From Chitinophagales bacterium (GTDB lineage Bacteria > Bacteroidota > Bacteroidia > Chitinophagales > UBA2359): a stretch of DNA of 8,494 bases. Shown piece by piece: positions 1 through 5,772 of this stretch. The stretch's first letter is position 1; the number at the start of each line of letters is the position of its first letter. The notes beneath the pieces are model-generated. The model had not been told where the DNA came from. It saw nothing but the letters and a program-made list of their open reading frames with translations, and did no database searches. The translations under genes were made by a program, and so were the position numbers. The DNA lies in NCBI GenBank assembly GCA_020629335.1, contig JAHDDN010000231.1:1-8494 (forward strand). Reading direction: 5' to 3'.

Positions 1-54
1 AATCGTAAAAAGACAAAACTTGGGCTGTCAAGAACTAATAAATTGAACCATTAG
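1..54 (+). CDS. possible C-terminal end of an upstream gene (partial)
   Basis: The first frame is open from the window edge to a TAG at 52-54 and would encode a short basic tail ending KLGLSRTNKLNH. The second frame is also open, to a TGA at 44-46, so the assignment is weak and no family can be named. The support is positional: repeat copy A starts right at this stop, just as copy B starts a few bases after the ribF stop, so a gene end here would give both copies the same 3'-of-gene placement. Confidence 0.22.
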   Translation, partial: NRKKTKLGLSRTNKLNH

Positions 55-271
55 GGGCTTCCCCCTTCTAATTATTGCCATCGTTTGTAGGGTCCGTACC
101 TATGTCTCGGCCCAACGATGGCAATAATTAGAAGGGGTCGGGCTGTCCGCTATTATGTGGCTATGCTACTCCTACTACACTAAGGTCCGCTTGTCTCTTA
201 TTGGAGCCTGCGCGTACCTAAGTTCCGTAAGTCGCAGCATGGCCGCCACATACCACTACCATCCCTAAGCC
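53..271 (+). repeat. composite hairpin repeat, copy A
   Basis: Seen directly: a perfect 24-bp inverted repeat (62-85 with 114-137) around a 28-base loop. The loop can itself pair at its ends (GGGTCCG with CGGCCC, one bulge). It is followed by GGTCGGGCTGTCCGC and a second, larger fold closed by TATGTGGC (154-161) with GCCACATA (245-252), extended by CTATGC with GCATGG. The element ends near ATCCCTAAGCC. A diverged second copy lies in opposite orientation at 2429-2640. The two share the loop, the GGTCGGGCT block, TTATGTGGCTAT, CTTGTCTCT, CGCCACATACC and ATCCCT, while the stem sequence and the region between the closing arms differ. From memory, elements with a GGTCGGGCTATCCGC block and an ATCCCTCACGC end are common between genes in Bacteroidota; I could not check this. 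It could be a structured RNA or a mobile DNA hairpin (REP/MITE-like). No transposase is nearby. Confidence 0.85.
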
Positions 272-746
272 TTCTTAGAGATCTTCTCACGAAAGTTAAA
301 TGTGTCCATAAAAATAGTCATTTCATGCCATTTATTAGTCTAAAAGTGAATACTATAGTGGAATAGGGTGACTCAATGTTATGACACTAACTTTTTTGAA
401 ATCGTAGTTAAAATTCATATAAATAGGTCAATTCACAACGTGCCATTTAGGGATTCGTCACGCAATAGAGATTCATAATGTCGTAAGGGTGCTAAAACTA
501 TGTACCCAAAGTGATAATTAAAGACTATAAAATGTCATTTGGCAGTAATTTTACGGCTATTTTTACGAAAATAGGTTTTTTTTAAAAAAATTATTTTATG
601 GCTAAAAAACATATGCTAAACTTTAAAAAACCTATTGATAATCAGCTATTTATGAAAATAATGAACTATTAAAAAATTAATAGTTATGGGTACTTTATGT
701 ATAGTACTGATATGCTTTAAAACACTAAAGTTAAAACAACACAAAC

Positions 747-792
747 AACTGATTATCAACACAATAATTAACGAAACGAACTGATTAACAAC
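747..792 (+). promoter_or_regulatory. repeated AACTGATTAWCAAC motif, candidate operator
   Basis: AACTGATTATCAAC (747-760) recurs as AACTGATTAACAAC (779-792), 32 bases apart (about three helical turns), with one difference. The core CTGATTATCAA also occurs inverted as TTGATAATCAG at 635-645. Three related copies within 160 bases, about 180 bases before a transcription factor gene, would fit an operator, possibly an autoregulatory one. The motif does not match the E. coli CRP (TGTGA-N6-TCACA) or FNR (TTGAT-N4-ATCAA) layouts. AT-rich background makes chance repeats more likely, so this is inference only. Confidence 0.3.
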
Positions 793-899
793 TAATAATA
801 CAGGGGTGGTTAGGCTTTTAAGATCGCATTTTAAGTATTATTTTAGTGCTGTTAAGAATAAAACAACACATTATTTTAGTTAGACTTATTACCAACTTT

Positions 900-950
900 G
901 AAGCTTTGGCGTAATTAAATTGATCCCCTTTAATTAATTTGGCGAGCTTC
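900..950 (+). promoter_or_regulatory. imperfect hairpin just upstream of the Crp/Fnr start
   Basis: Outer arms GAAGCT (900-905) and AGCTTC (945-950) enclose inner arms AATTAAA (913-919) and TTTAATT (929-935) around a 9-base centre. The parts between the arms are not complementary; instead they are a direct repeat of TTTGGCG (905-911 and 938-944). The structure ends 18 bases before the ATG at 969, so it could be a leader hairpin affecting translation or a dyad binding site for a regulator. The centre contains one FNR-like half site TTGAT (920-924), without its partner. Confidence 0.4.
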
Positions 951-968
951 AACAAAAACTAATACACT

Positions 969-1676
969 ATGAATGTTTCTACAGCAGCGAACAGCGCACC
1001 CACAACATCGCCAATAAAAAATATGGACATATTGTCTTATTTAAAAACTGGGGATAATCAAGGATTCGATATGATAAGTTCTTATTACTATAATAAGAAC
1101 AAGTATATCTATATGCCAGAGGATAGAGCAAATTACATTTACTATATCAATAAAGGTAGAGTAAAGTTAGGGCTTTGTTCTGATGATGGTAAGCAGATTA
1201 TCAAATCCATATTAAAAGAAGGAGAGATTTTTGGTGAATTGGCACTTTTCGGAAGCCGATACCAACAAGAATTTGCACAAGTCATGGAAGATGACACACA
1301 AGTATTTATGATTCCACTAGCAGTCGTTAAAAAACAAATGACAACGGATCGTGAATTTTGTAATCAAATCACACAGATTATTGGAAAGAAATTAATCAAA
1401 GCTCAAAAAAGATTAGAATCTTTCGTTTTCAAGGATGCTCAATCAAGAATTATTGAGTTCTTACGTGATTTAGTGGTAGAAAATGGTCAGCGAGTAGGTT
1501 ATGAAATGTTAGTACCGCAATTTTATACTCACCAGGAGATTGCGCACTTAACTAATACTTCTCGACAGACAGTCACTACCGTGCTAAGCAAATTAAAATC
1601 TAAGAACCTTATCTACATTAGAAGAAAAAAATTATTAGTAAGGGACTTATCTTTACTAGAAAAAATGATTGCTTAA
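969..1676 (+). CDS. Crp/Fnr-family transcriptional regulator
   Basis: A 235-residue protein with the classic two-part layout: an N-terminal cyclic-nucleotide-type beta barrel (about 35-130), a long dimerisation helix (about 132-155) and a C-terminal Crp-type winged helix (about 158-232). The barrel keeps the FGELALF turn (residues 88-94). The Arg-Ser-Ala that grips the cAMP phosphate in E. coli CRP is Gln-Glu-Phe here (100-102), so it probably binds another ligand, or none. The helix-turn-helix runs THQEIAHLTNTSRQTVTTVL (187-206). The recognition helix keeps the CRP-like Arg (R199) but has Gln200 where CRP has Glu, so the DNA target is probably not the CRP or FNR site. No N-terminal cysteines for an iron-sulfur cluster are present. 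ATG969 is used; Met19 (1023) is possible because residues 1-18 look unstructured. It stands alone between a long leader region and its own terminator. The family is certain; the regulon is unknown. Confidence 0.93.
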   Translation: MNVSTAANSAPTTSPIKNMDILSYLKTGDNQGFDMISSYYYNKNKYIYMPEDRANYIYYINKGRVKLGLCSDDGKQIIKSILKEGEIFGELALFGSRYQQEFAQVMEDDTQVFMIPLAVVKKQMTTDREFCNQITQIIGKKLIKAQKRLESFVFKDAQSRIIEFLRDLVVENGQRVGYEMLVPQFYTHQEIAHLTNTSRQTVTTVLSKLKSKNLIYIRRKKLLVRDLSLLEKMIA

Positions 1677-1704
1677 TCTTACATGCAACTAAGGTATAAG
1701 TAAT

Positions 1705-1742
1705 GGTACTCGTTCAACTGGGAAGGGCGAGTACCTTTTTTT
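1705..1742 (+). terminator. Rho-independent terminator of the Crp/Fnr gene
   Basis: GGTACTCG (1705-1712) pairs perfectly with CGAGTACC (1728-1735) around a 15-base loop and is followed at once by seven T (1736-1742). It lies 28 bases after the stop codon and separates the regulator from the lipoprotein gene. Confidence 0.88.
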
Positions 1743-1764
1743 ATGCCCCCTATTAAACCTTTTG

Positions 1765-1772
1765 TATATTTG
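1765..1772 (+). promoter_or_regulatory. TATATTTG, Bacteroidetes -7 promoter element
   Basis: An exact match to the Bacteroidetes -7 consensus TAnnTTTG, placed between the preceding terminator and the lipoprotein gene. It would start transcription near 1777 and leave a leader of about 42 bases before ATG1819. No TTG is seen at the expected -33 distance, so it is a partial promoter match. Its position argues against an upstream TTG start at 1762 for the next gene. Confidence 0.55.
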
Positions 1773-1818
1773 GACATCCGATTTTTTGACACTGGCTAAA
1801 TCTTCAAAAACAATCCTT

Positions 1819-2301
1819 ATGAAATATTTATTCATCCTTCTTTCCTTTGCCTTATTTTCTTGCACTGCAAGTAAAAAGCAAAATCAAGATTCAAGCAAAA
1901 CTTCTATCGTGCAAAACAATTCTGATCTACTCATTTTGCAAAAAGCAGAATCAGGAGCTTTTAAGGCAGCTAATGCGATGCAAGGCTCTGGCACCAAATA
2001 TCTTTTCAATCTACAAGTCAATACAACACAGGCATTTAGCATTGACAAAATTTGGGTAGGCGATCAATGCTATTATGGGGAAATCACTAACTTCACTTAT
2101 ATAGCGGGTACGCCATTCAAAAAAGGGGATATAGTGAATTTACAAGCGACCAAATATACTGTACCGCCTCCAAATGTTCGTTTAAAGGGCTGTACTGATG
2201 CGCCTCCAATAGATTATACAGGAGATGCGCTCATTCCTTACCAGTCTAATGGAGAAACTTACTATATTAAAGTAGCCGAAATTAGCAAGCGAGCCAAATA
2301 A
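1819..2301 (+). CDS. small lipoprotein of unknown function
   Basis: A 160-residue protein with a clear type II signal peptide: MKYLFILLSFALFSC, lipobox LFSC, lipidated Cys15. After cleavage comes a Ser/Lys/Gln/Asn-rich tether (about 16-45) and a compact domain (about 46-158) with alternating polar and hydrophobic stretches that look beta-rich. Two further cysteines, C84 (GDQCYYGE) and C125 (LKGCTDAPP), could form a disulfide in the periplasm or at the cell surface. I recognise no family and assign no function. The frame extends upstream to a TTG at 1762, but ATG1819 is preferred because it gives a textbook lipoprotein signal and because 1762 lies beside the likely promoter. It is a single gene with its own putative promoter and ends directly at a hairpin repeat and a terminator. 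Confidence 0.85.
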   Translation: MKYLFILLSFALFSCTASKKQNQDSSKTSIVQNNSDLLILQKAESGAFKAANAMQGSGTKYLFNLQVNTTQAFSIDKIWVGDQCYYGEITNFTYIAGTPFKKGDIVNLQATKYTVPPPNVRLKGCTDAPPIDYTGDALIPYQSNGETYYIKVAEISKRAK

Positions 2302-2384
2302 TGAACTCGTTTAAAGTTTTTCTGCTGGCTTAGAAAATGGCTATTTTTCCGTATTTCTTCGTTATAAAACTTTAAATGAGTTCA
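2302..2384. repeat. 19-bp-armed inverted repeat directly after the lipoprotein stop
   Basis: Arms at 2302-2320 (TGAACTCGTTTAAAGTTTT) and 2366-2384 are complementary except for one G-T pair. The 45-base centre contains a smaller hairpin, GAAAA/TTTTTC (2333-2337, 2344-2349). The left arm begins at the base after the TAA. The centre shares TTTCTGC, ATGGCT(T)ATTTTT and CGTTAT, in the same order, with the longer inverted repeat at 7246-7411, so the two may belong to one dispersed family with arm sequences specific to each copy. Confidence 0.75.
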
Positions 2385-2390
2385 AAGAGC

Positions 2391-2428
2391 AAAAAAGGGC
2401 CGTCCATATGGACGGCCCTTTTTTTTTT
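2391..2428. terminator. bidirectional terminator between the lipoprotein gene and ribF
   Basis: A perfect 22-base palindrome (2397-2418; half-site GGGCCGTCCAT) is flanked by six A on the left (2391-2396) and ten T on the right (2419-2428). It can therefore end transcription from the left (lipoprotein gene) and from the right (ribF cluster through repeat copy B). Convergent genes on either side agree with this. Confidence 0.93.
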
Positions 2429-2640
2429 GCGTGAGGGATAGAAGCGGTATGTGGCGTTTATGAAGGGGCTTATGTAGCTTAGTGATGTGATGGCTCGTAG
2501 AGACAAGCAGCACTTAGCGAAATAGCCGCTGAATAGCCACATAAGAGCGGATAGCCCGACCCATTATTTTTTGCCATCATTGGGCCGACACATAGGTACG
2601 GCCCCTACAAATGATGGCAAAAAATAATGGGGCACGCCCA
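2429..2640 (-). repeat. composite hairpin repeat, copy B
   Basis: This is the second copy of the element at 53-271, in reverse orientation. Its core is a perfect 22-bp inverted repeat (2560-2581 with 2610-2631) around a 28-base loop whose ends pair as GGGCCG/CGGCCC. The larger fold is closed by TATGTGGC (2448-2455) with GCCACATA (2536-2543). Read on the minus strand, the ends are GGGCGTGCC and ATCCCTCACGC. Its loop differs from copy A by only about two bases, whereas the outer half of its stem is different in sequence yet fully paired. It fills the space between the ribF stop and the bidirectional terminator, so it would be transcribed as the ribF 3' untranslated region. Confidence 0.85.
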
Positions 2641-2647
2641 AAATATT

Positions 2648-3577
2648 TTATGGAAGTAATTGTAAGCTAGTCGCTTGATCTTTTTCTAATTGCTTAATCA
2701 GGGCTTGTAAATCGGCGAAACGTGCCTCCTCTCTAATTTTGGCGATTAATTCAATGTCGATCTCATCCCCATAGATATTTTCATTGAAGTCAAAAATATT
2801 GGCTTCTATGCTAATGGCATTATTCTCATCATTAAGCGTAGGACGTACTCCTATATTCAGCATTCCTTTATATTGCTGTCCTCGGATTTTTATGTATACC
2901 GCATAAACGCCATTACGTGGGATGAGCTTAATGGAATCCGATATTTTGAGATTGGCTGTTGGGAAACCAATCTTTTGCCCCAACTGCTGGCCTCTTACTA
3001 CGATGCCTCTTAGAAAATAGGGATGCCCTAATAAATGATTGGCCTTAGCTACTTCGCCTGCACCTAATGCATTGCGAATTTTGGTAGAACTCACCGAAAT
3101 ATCATCAATTTGTTGTTTACTAATCTCTTCTATTTGGAAATCATATTCAGTAGACATGCTTTTTAATAGGTCGATATTCCCTGCTCTATTTTTGCCGAAG
3201 CGATGGTCATAACCAATCACAATCATCTTAGGCTGAAAGTGCTTAATTAAAAAATCTTTCACATAAGATTCTGGGCTTTGTTGAGAAAAGGCTCTTGTAA
3301 AAGGTACTATCACCAAATTATCAATCTCATAACGAGCAATCAACTCTATTTTTTCTTCTAATGGACTAAGCAGTCTCAATTCTTTATTGGTATTCACTAT
3401 CGTTCTTGGGTGAGGATGAAAGGTTATTAATACGCTCTCTCCTTCTCCTGCCTTAGCAATTTCATTCAGGCGCTTAATAATTTGTTGATGGCCATAATGG
3501 ACCCCATCATAACTACCAATCGTAATAACTGAATTTTTAAATTTGGGTAAGTTATCTAAACTTCTGTAAACACGCAT
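2648..3577 (-). CDS. ribF: bifunctional riboflavin kinase / FMN adenylyltransferase (FAD synthetase)
   Basis: RibF phosphorylates riboflavin to FMN and then adenylylates FMN to FAD in the cytoplasm. The 309-residue product has the normal bacterial length and both domains. The N-terminal nucleotidyltransferase carries GSYDGVHYGH (21-30, with the HxGH motif), FHPHP (53-57), GYDHRFG (122-128) and SSTKIR (163-168). The C-terminal flavokinase (about 188-306) carries GFPTAN (204-209), GMLNIGVRPT (238-247) and IEANIFDF (257-264), whose Glu258 is the probable catalytic base. An in-frame TTG four codons upstream is rejected because the family normally starts just before the M-x-V-Y-R segment seen here. 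It is the last gene of a minus-strand cluster, 58 bases after the cNMP/AlbA_2 gene, with repeat copy B and a terminator downstream. No FMN riboswitch is visible in the short upstream gap. Confidence 0.97.
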   Translation of the reverse strand: MRVYRSLDNLPKFKNSVITIGSYDGVHYGHQQIIKRLNEIAKAGEGESVLITFHPHPRTIVNTNKELRLLSPLEEKIELIARYEIDNLVIVPFTRAFSQQSPESYVKDFLIKHFQPKMIVIGYDHRFGKNRAGNIDLLKSMSTEYDFQIEEISKQQIDDISVSSTKIRNALGAGEVAKANHLLGHPYFLRGIVVRGQQLGQKIGFPTANLKISDSIKLIPRNGVYAVYIKIRGQQYKGMLNIGVRPTLNDENNAISIEANIFDFNENIYGDEIDIELIAKIREEARFADLQALIKQLEKDQATSLQLLP

Positions 3578-3635
3578 CTTCTTATACAATTTTTGCCAAC
3601 ACAGTTCTAATATAGACTGTTGTTCTACTCATTTC

Positions 3636-4574
3636 TTATTTAAATCGATTGCTAATATAGTCAAATATTTGGCTAACGGGCAATTGAATACTTGCTGGGC
3701 CTGTACGAATATAAAATTCCTCCTCATTGCTATATTTTAGATAAGCAGGCACATTCGCTGGTTCCACATCTATTCGCAAGACTTTATTTCCATTTACTAA
3801 GTCGGGCTGCGCATCCACATAACTCATATGCTGATCGCTAATGCGCTTACGTACCAGGGTGGAAAAATGTAATAACATTTTGTCATCATTGGAGAATCTA
3901 TCCTCTGTTAAACCTATTGATTCTCCTTCATCATTGACTCCGACTATCAGAACGCCCCCATCTGTATTCAGGTAGGCTGCTACAGTCTTCAATACTGCAT
4001 GCTCAATCGCCTTATCTGTCTTTCCAATCATTTTATTCCACCTTAAAGAGGACTTAAACTCTACCTGATTCCCCTCCCCTTCTTCGATTACTTTTTTGGT
4101 CGAAATATACTCTTTGGAACGCAAAGACTCCGTCACCATTTTCGCTAAACCTTTAAATAATTTCAAGGCCGTATAGGGGGCTACTAAATCAGGATTCATC
4201 AGATCTTCTTCTTTAATAGCTAATATCTGGGAAGCTTCCACTGCTTTAATAGCGCCTGTTCTAATATTTTCATTAATGAAGCCTAATTCACCAAATATCT
4301 TTGTTCGTGTAAAATGCTTATACTTATTCTTGGGAAATCTCATACGCAATTCGCCAAACTCAACGATATATAGTTTGGTCTTTCCTTCGCTACAGAAGAC
4401 ACTCTCCCCCTTTTTAATGATTTTGCGTGTCATTACACTGGCTAATTGCGCTAATTCCTGATCGTCTAAAGCCGCAAAAGCTGTATTCTCTTTCAATAAA
4501 TTGACAATAATTGAAGTGTCTAACATGAGAGCGAAGTTAAGAAATAGATTTGGATTTCGCTTATTTTCAGTCAT
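3636..4574 (-). CDS. cyclic-nucleotide-binding domain fused to a Schlafen AlbA_2 domain
   Basis: The 312-residue protein joins two modules. Residues about 20-150 form a cNMP-binding barrel with the phosphate-binding cassette FGELGFINENIRTGA (94-108). Arg105-Thr106 occupies the Arg-Ser position of cAMP-binding proteins, so nucleotide binding is plausible. After a linker (about 150-162), residues about 163-310 form an AlbA_2 (Schlafen-type) domain: GEGNQVEFKSS (166-176, the E-x4-E-F-K signature with E167, E172, K174), NTDGGVLIVGVNDEG (203-217) and the closing FYIRTGPASIQLP (287-299). AlbA_2 domains bind nucleic acid and, in Schlafen proteins, can cleave tRNA or rRNA; the paired glutamates are compatible with that but do not prove it. 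No helix-turn-helix, ATPase or membrane segment is seen. ATG4574 is the first ATG; ATG4526 (Met17, just before the barrel) is a good alternative. It lies 19 bases after the SGNH gene. Both domain calls are firm; nucleotide-gated RNA binding or cleavage is inference. Confidence 0.85.
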   Translation of the reverse strand: MTENKRNPNLFLNFALMLDTSIIVNLLKENTAFAALDDQELAQLASVMTRKIIKKGESVFCSEGKTKLYIVEFGELRMRFPKNKYKHFTRTKIFGELGFINENIRTGAIKAVEASQILAIKEEDLMNPDLVAPYTALKLFKGLAKMVTESLRSKEYISTKKVIEEGEGNQVEFKSSLRWNKMIGKTDKAIEHAVLKTVAAYLNTDGGVLIVGVNDEGESIGLTEDRFSNDDKMLLHFSTLVRKRISDQHMSYVDAQPDLVNGNKVLRIDVEPANVPAYLKYSNEEEFYIRTGPASIQLPVSQIFDYISNRFK

Positions 4575-4593
4575 GATCAATCGACAAACGAAT

Positions 4594-5760
4594 TTATTCT
4601 TTCTTTTTCTTAGCTTTTTGCTTCTTGACTTTTTTCTTGGCCTTTTCTTCTGCCTTCTTTTTATCCCAATAAGGTATCGTTATTTGTTTGCCTGTTTGGC
4701 TCTTGAGGAATTTTTGGACGAGTCTTTGAGTTTGGACTTCCGCTCCAGCTAAATTGGTATGAGTATCATCCCAACAATGCTCTAAATAATATAATTCTGT
4801 ACAATCTTTGGGATCTGCTAAGTTTAGTTGTCTGCCTTTGGGAACAGATGCTAAAATGGGGTAAACATTTTTATAATCATAGGCTTTCAGCATTGGTAAA
4901 GCCACGATCATTAATTTAATTCCTTTGCTATCTGCGTATTCGATTAGATCATTAATTTCGTCTGCATAGGGTTCATTGTAAAATTCACATTCATGTGGTG
5001 GTTTTTTAGACGCAAAAATCTGAGCTGATTTAATGCAATTTCGCAAGGTTCTATCTACATCTTTCATAAATTTCTTTCTCAATTTGGCACTATTAGCATA
5101 AGGATTACTTTCTATTTCAATAAAGCCTTCCTTGGCAAATTCTAATTCCTTGTCTGGTTTAGCTTGTAGTCTTGAACGCATTTTATTTATACCTCCAATA
5201 TTGAGTTGATTTTCGATGTACTTTACAAACATATACACACTAAATTCCAGCTTTAAAAAGATATTGGTTGCTGGTTCTTTAACTCCCCATAAAGATCGTA
5301 ATCCAAATTTCAAGGATTGAAAATCAATCATCCAAATACGATCTCGAAAGGTATGTAGATTCTTTCTAAATGCCTTTTTCAATATCATATTATCGACAGA
5401 TCTTAGCTCCATAAAAATATAATCTAAATCAAGAGTCGGATCTTCAATCATGGATTTTGCTAAGCCATGAATTTGCCCTGCATTTGCTCCTCCTAGTCCA
5501 AAATTCATCGAGTTGATTTCCAAATCAGAATGCTTAGCAACCATTTCATCAAAAGTATCTGGTATTATACCATGAAAAGTCTTACTACATCCAATAAAGA
5601 CGGCATTATATTCATTGGAATGGAGTTTTTCATCACAAACCAACATTCTATCTGTTACCCAAGAATAAGGTAAGCCTATGCTTCTATTGATAAAATAGGC
5701 GCCAACGGCCCATATAGCGATCAAGAGCAAAGCTTTTGCAAATAATTGGAGTACTTTCAT
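4594..5760 (-). CDS. membrane-anchored SGNH acyltransferase/hydrolase, partner of the MBOAT protein
   Basis: This 388-residue protein resembles the DltD/AlgX-like SGNH partners that move acyl groups from an MBOAT protein to an extracytoplasmic polymer. A single N-terminal membrane anchor (about 5-25) is followed by a periplasmic domain. The SGNH blocks are visible: block I FIGCSKT (55-61, nucleophile Ser59), block II NFGLGGANAGQ (86-96) and block V DDTHTN (331-336, with Asp331 and His334 as D-x-x-H). The middle part (about 130-260) is not informative by eye. The C terminus is odd: residues 367-388 contain 14 lysines in 22 positions, mixed with Ala and Glu, which is unusual on an exported enzyme. 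It might bind an anionic polymer or membrane surface. It lies 12 bases after the MBOAT gene, almost certainly in the same transcript. The class is sound; the substrate is unknown. Confidence 0.85.
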   Translation of the reverse strand: MKVLQLFAKALLLIAIWAVGAYFINRSIGLPYSWVTDRMLVCDEKLHSNEYNAVFIGCSKTFHGIIPDTFDEMVAKHSDLEINSMNFGLGGANAGQIHGLAKSMIEDPTLDLDYIFMELRSVDNMILKKAFRKNLHTFRDRIWMIDFQSLKFGLRSLWGVKEPATNIFLKLEFSVYMFVKYIENQLNIGGINKMRSRLQAKPDKELEFAKEGFIEIESNPYANSAKLRKKFMKDVDRTLRNCIKSAQIFASKKPPHECEFYNEPYADEINDLIEYADSKGIKLMIVALPMLKAYDYKNVYPILASVPKGRQLNLADPKDCTELYYLEHCWDDTHTNLAGAEVQTQRLVQKFLKSQTGKQITIPYWDKKKAEEKAKKKVKKQKAKKKKE

Positions 5761-5772
5761 GGATACTATGCT

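Larger units (their letters stand above)
272..968. other. long AT-rich non-coding region upstream of the Crp/Fnr gene
   Basis: I find no convincing gene in these roughly 700 bases on either strand, and no tRNA or CRISPR pattern. What it holds: a weak terminator-like hairpin (CTATTTT 557-563, AAAATAG 568-574) followed by eight T (576-583); a 9-bp hairpin AACTATTAA/TTAATAGTT (664-672, 677-685) followed by GTACT/AGTAC (690-694, 703-707); repeats of CTGATTATCAA type listed separately; direct repeats AAAACAACACA (733-743, 860-870) and ATTATTTTAGT (837-847, 870-880); and a 51-base imperfect hairpin at 900-950. The density of short repeats towards the gene suggests a regulatory region or long leader. 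I see no perfect TAnnTTTG box; CAACTTTG (893-900) and AAGCTTTG (901-908) each miss one position. Confidence 0.6.

Noticed and set aside
557..583. Hairpin plus eight T as a terminator
   Set aside because: The 7-bp stem is almost all A-T with a tiny loop in very AT-rich DNA, and no gene is seen to end just upstream; kept only as a remark on the intergenic region.
920..924. FNR box upstream of the regulator gene
   Set aside because: Only the TTGAT half site is present; the ATCAA partner at the correct spacing is missing.
1762..1818. Upstream TTG start extending the lipoprotein by 19 residues
   Set aside because: It would bury the signal peptide behind a non-signal segment and begins beside the likely -7 promoter box; ATG1819 is the natural start.
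1847..2059. 70-codon plus-strand frame overlapping the lipoprotein gene
   Set aside because: Out-of-frame shadow of a gene with a clear lipoprotein signal peptide.
53..2640. Insertion sequence or CRISPR explanation for the paired repeats
   Set aside because: No transposase is present between or beside the copies, no target-site duplication is visible, and there are two diverged copies rather than a regularly spaced array.
3578..3635. FMN riboswitch before ribF
   Set aside because: The 58-base gap is too short for one, and none of the conserved RFN element blocks are visible.
4501..4752. 83-codon plus-strand frame with a very hydrophobic middle, resembling a small membrane protein
   Set aside because: The Phe/Leu-rich stretch is the antisense of the poly-lysine tail of the SGNH gene (AAG/AAA codons), so the apparent membrane segment is an artefact.
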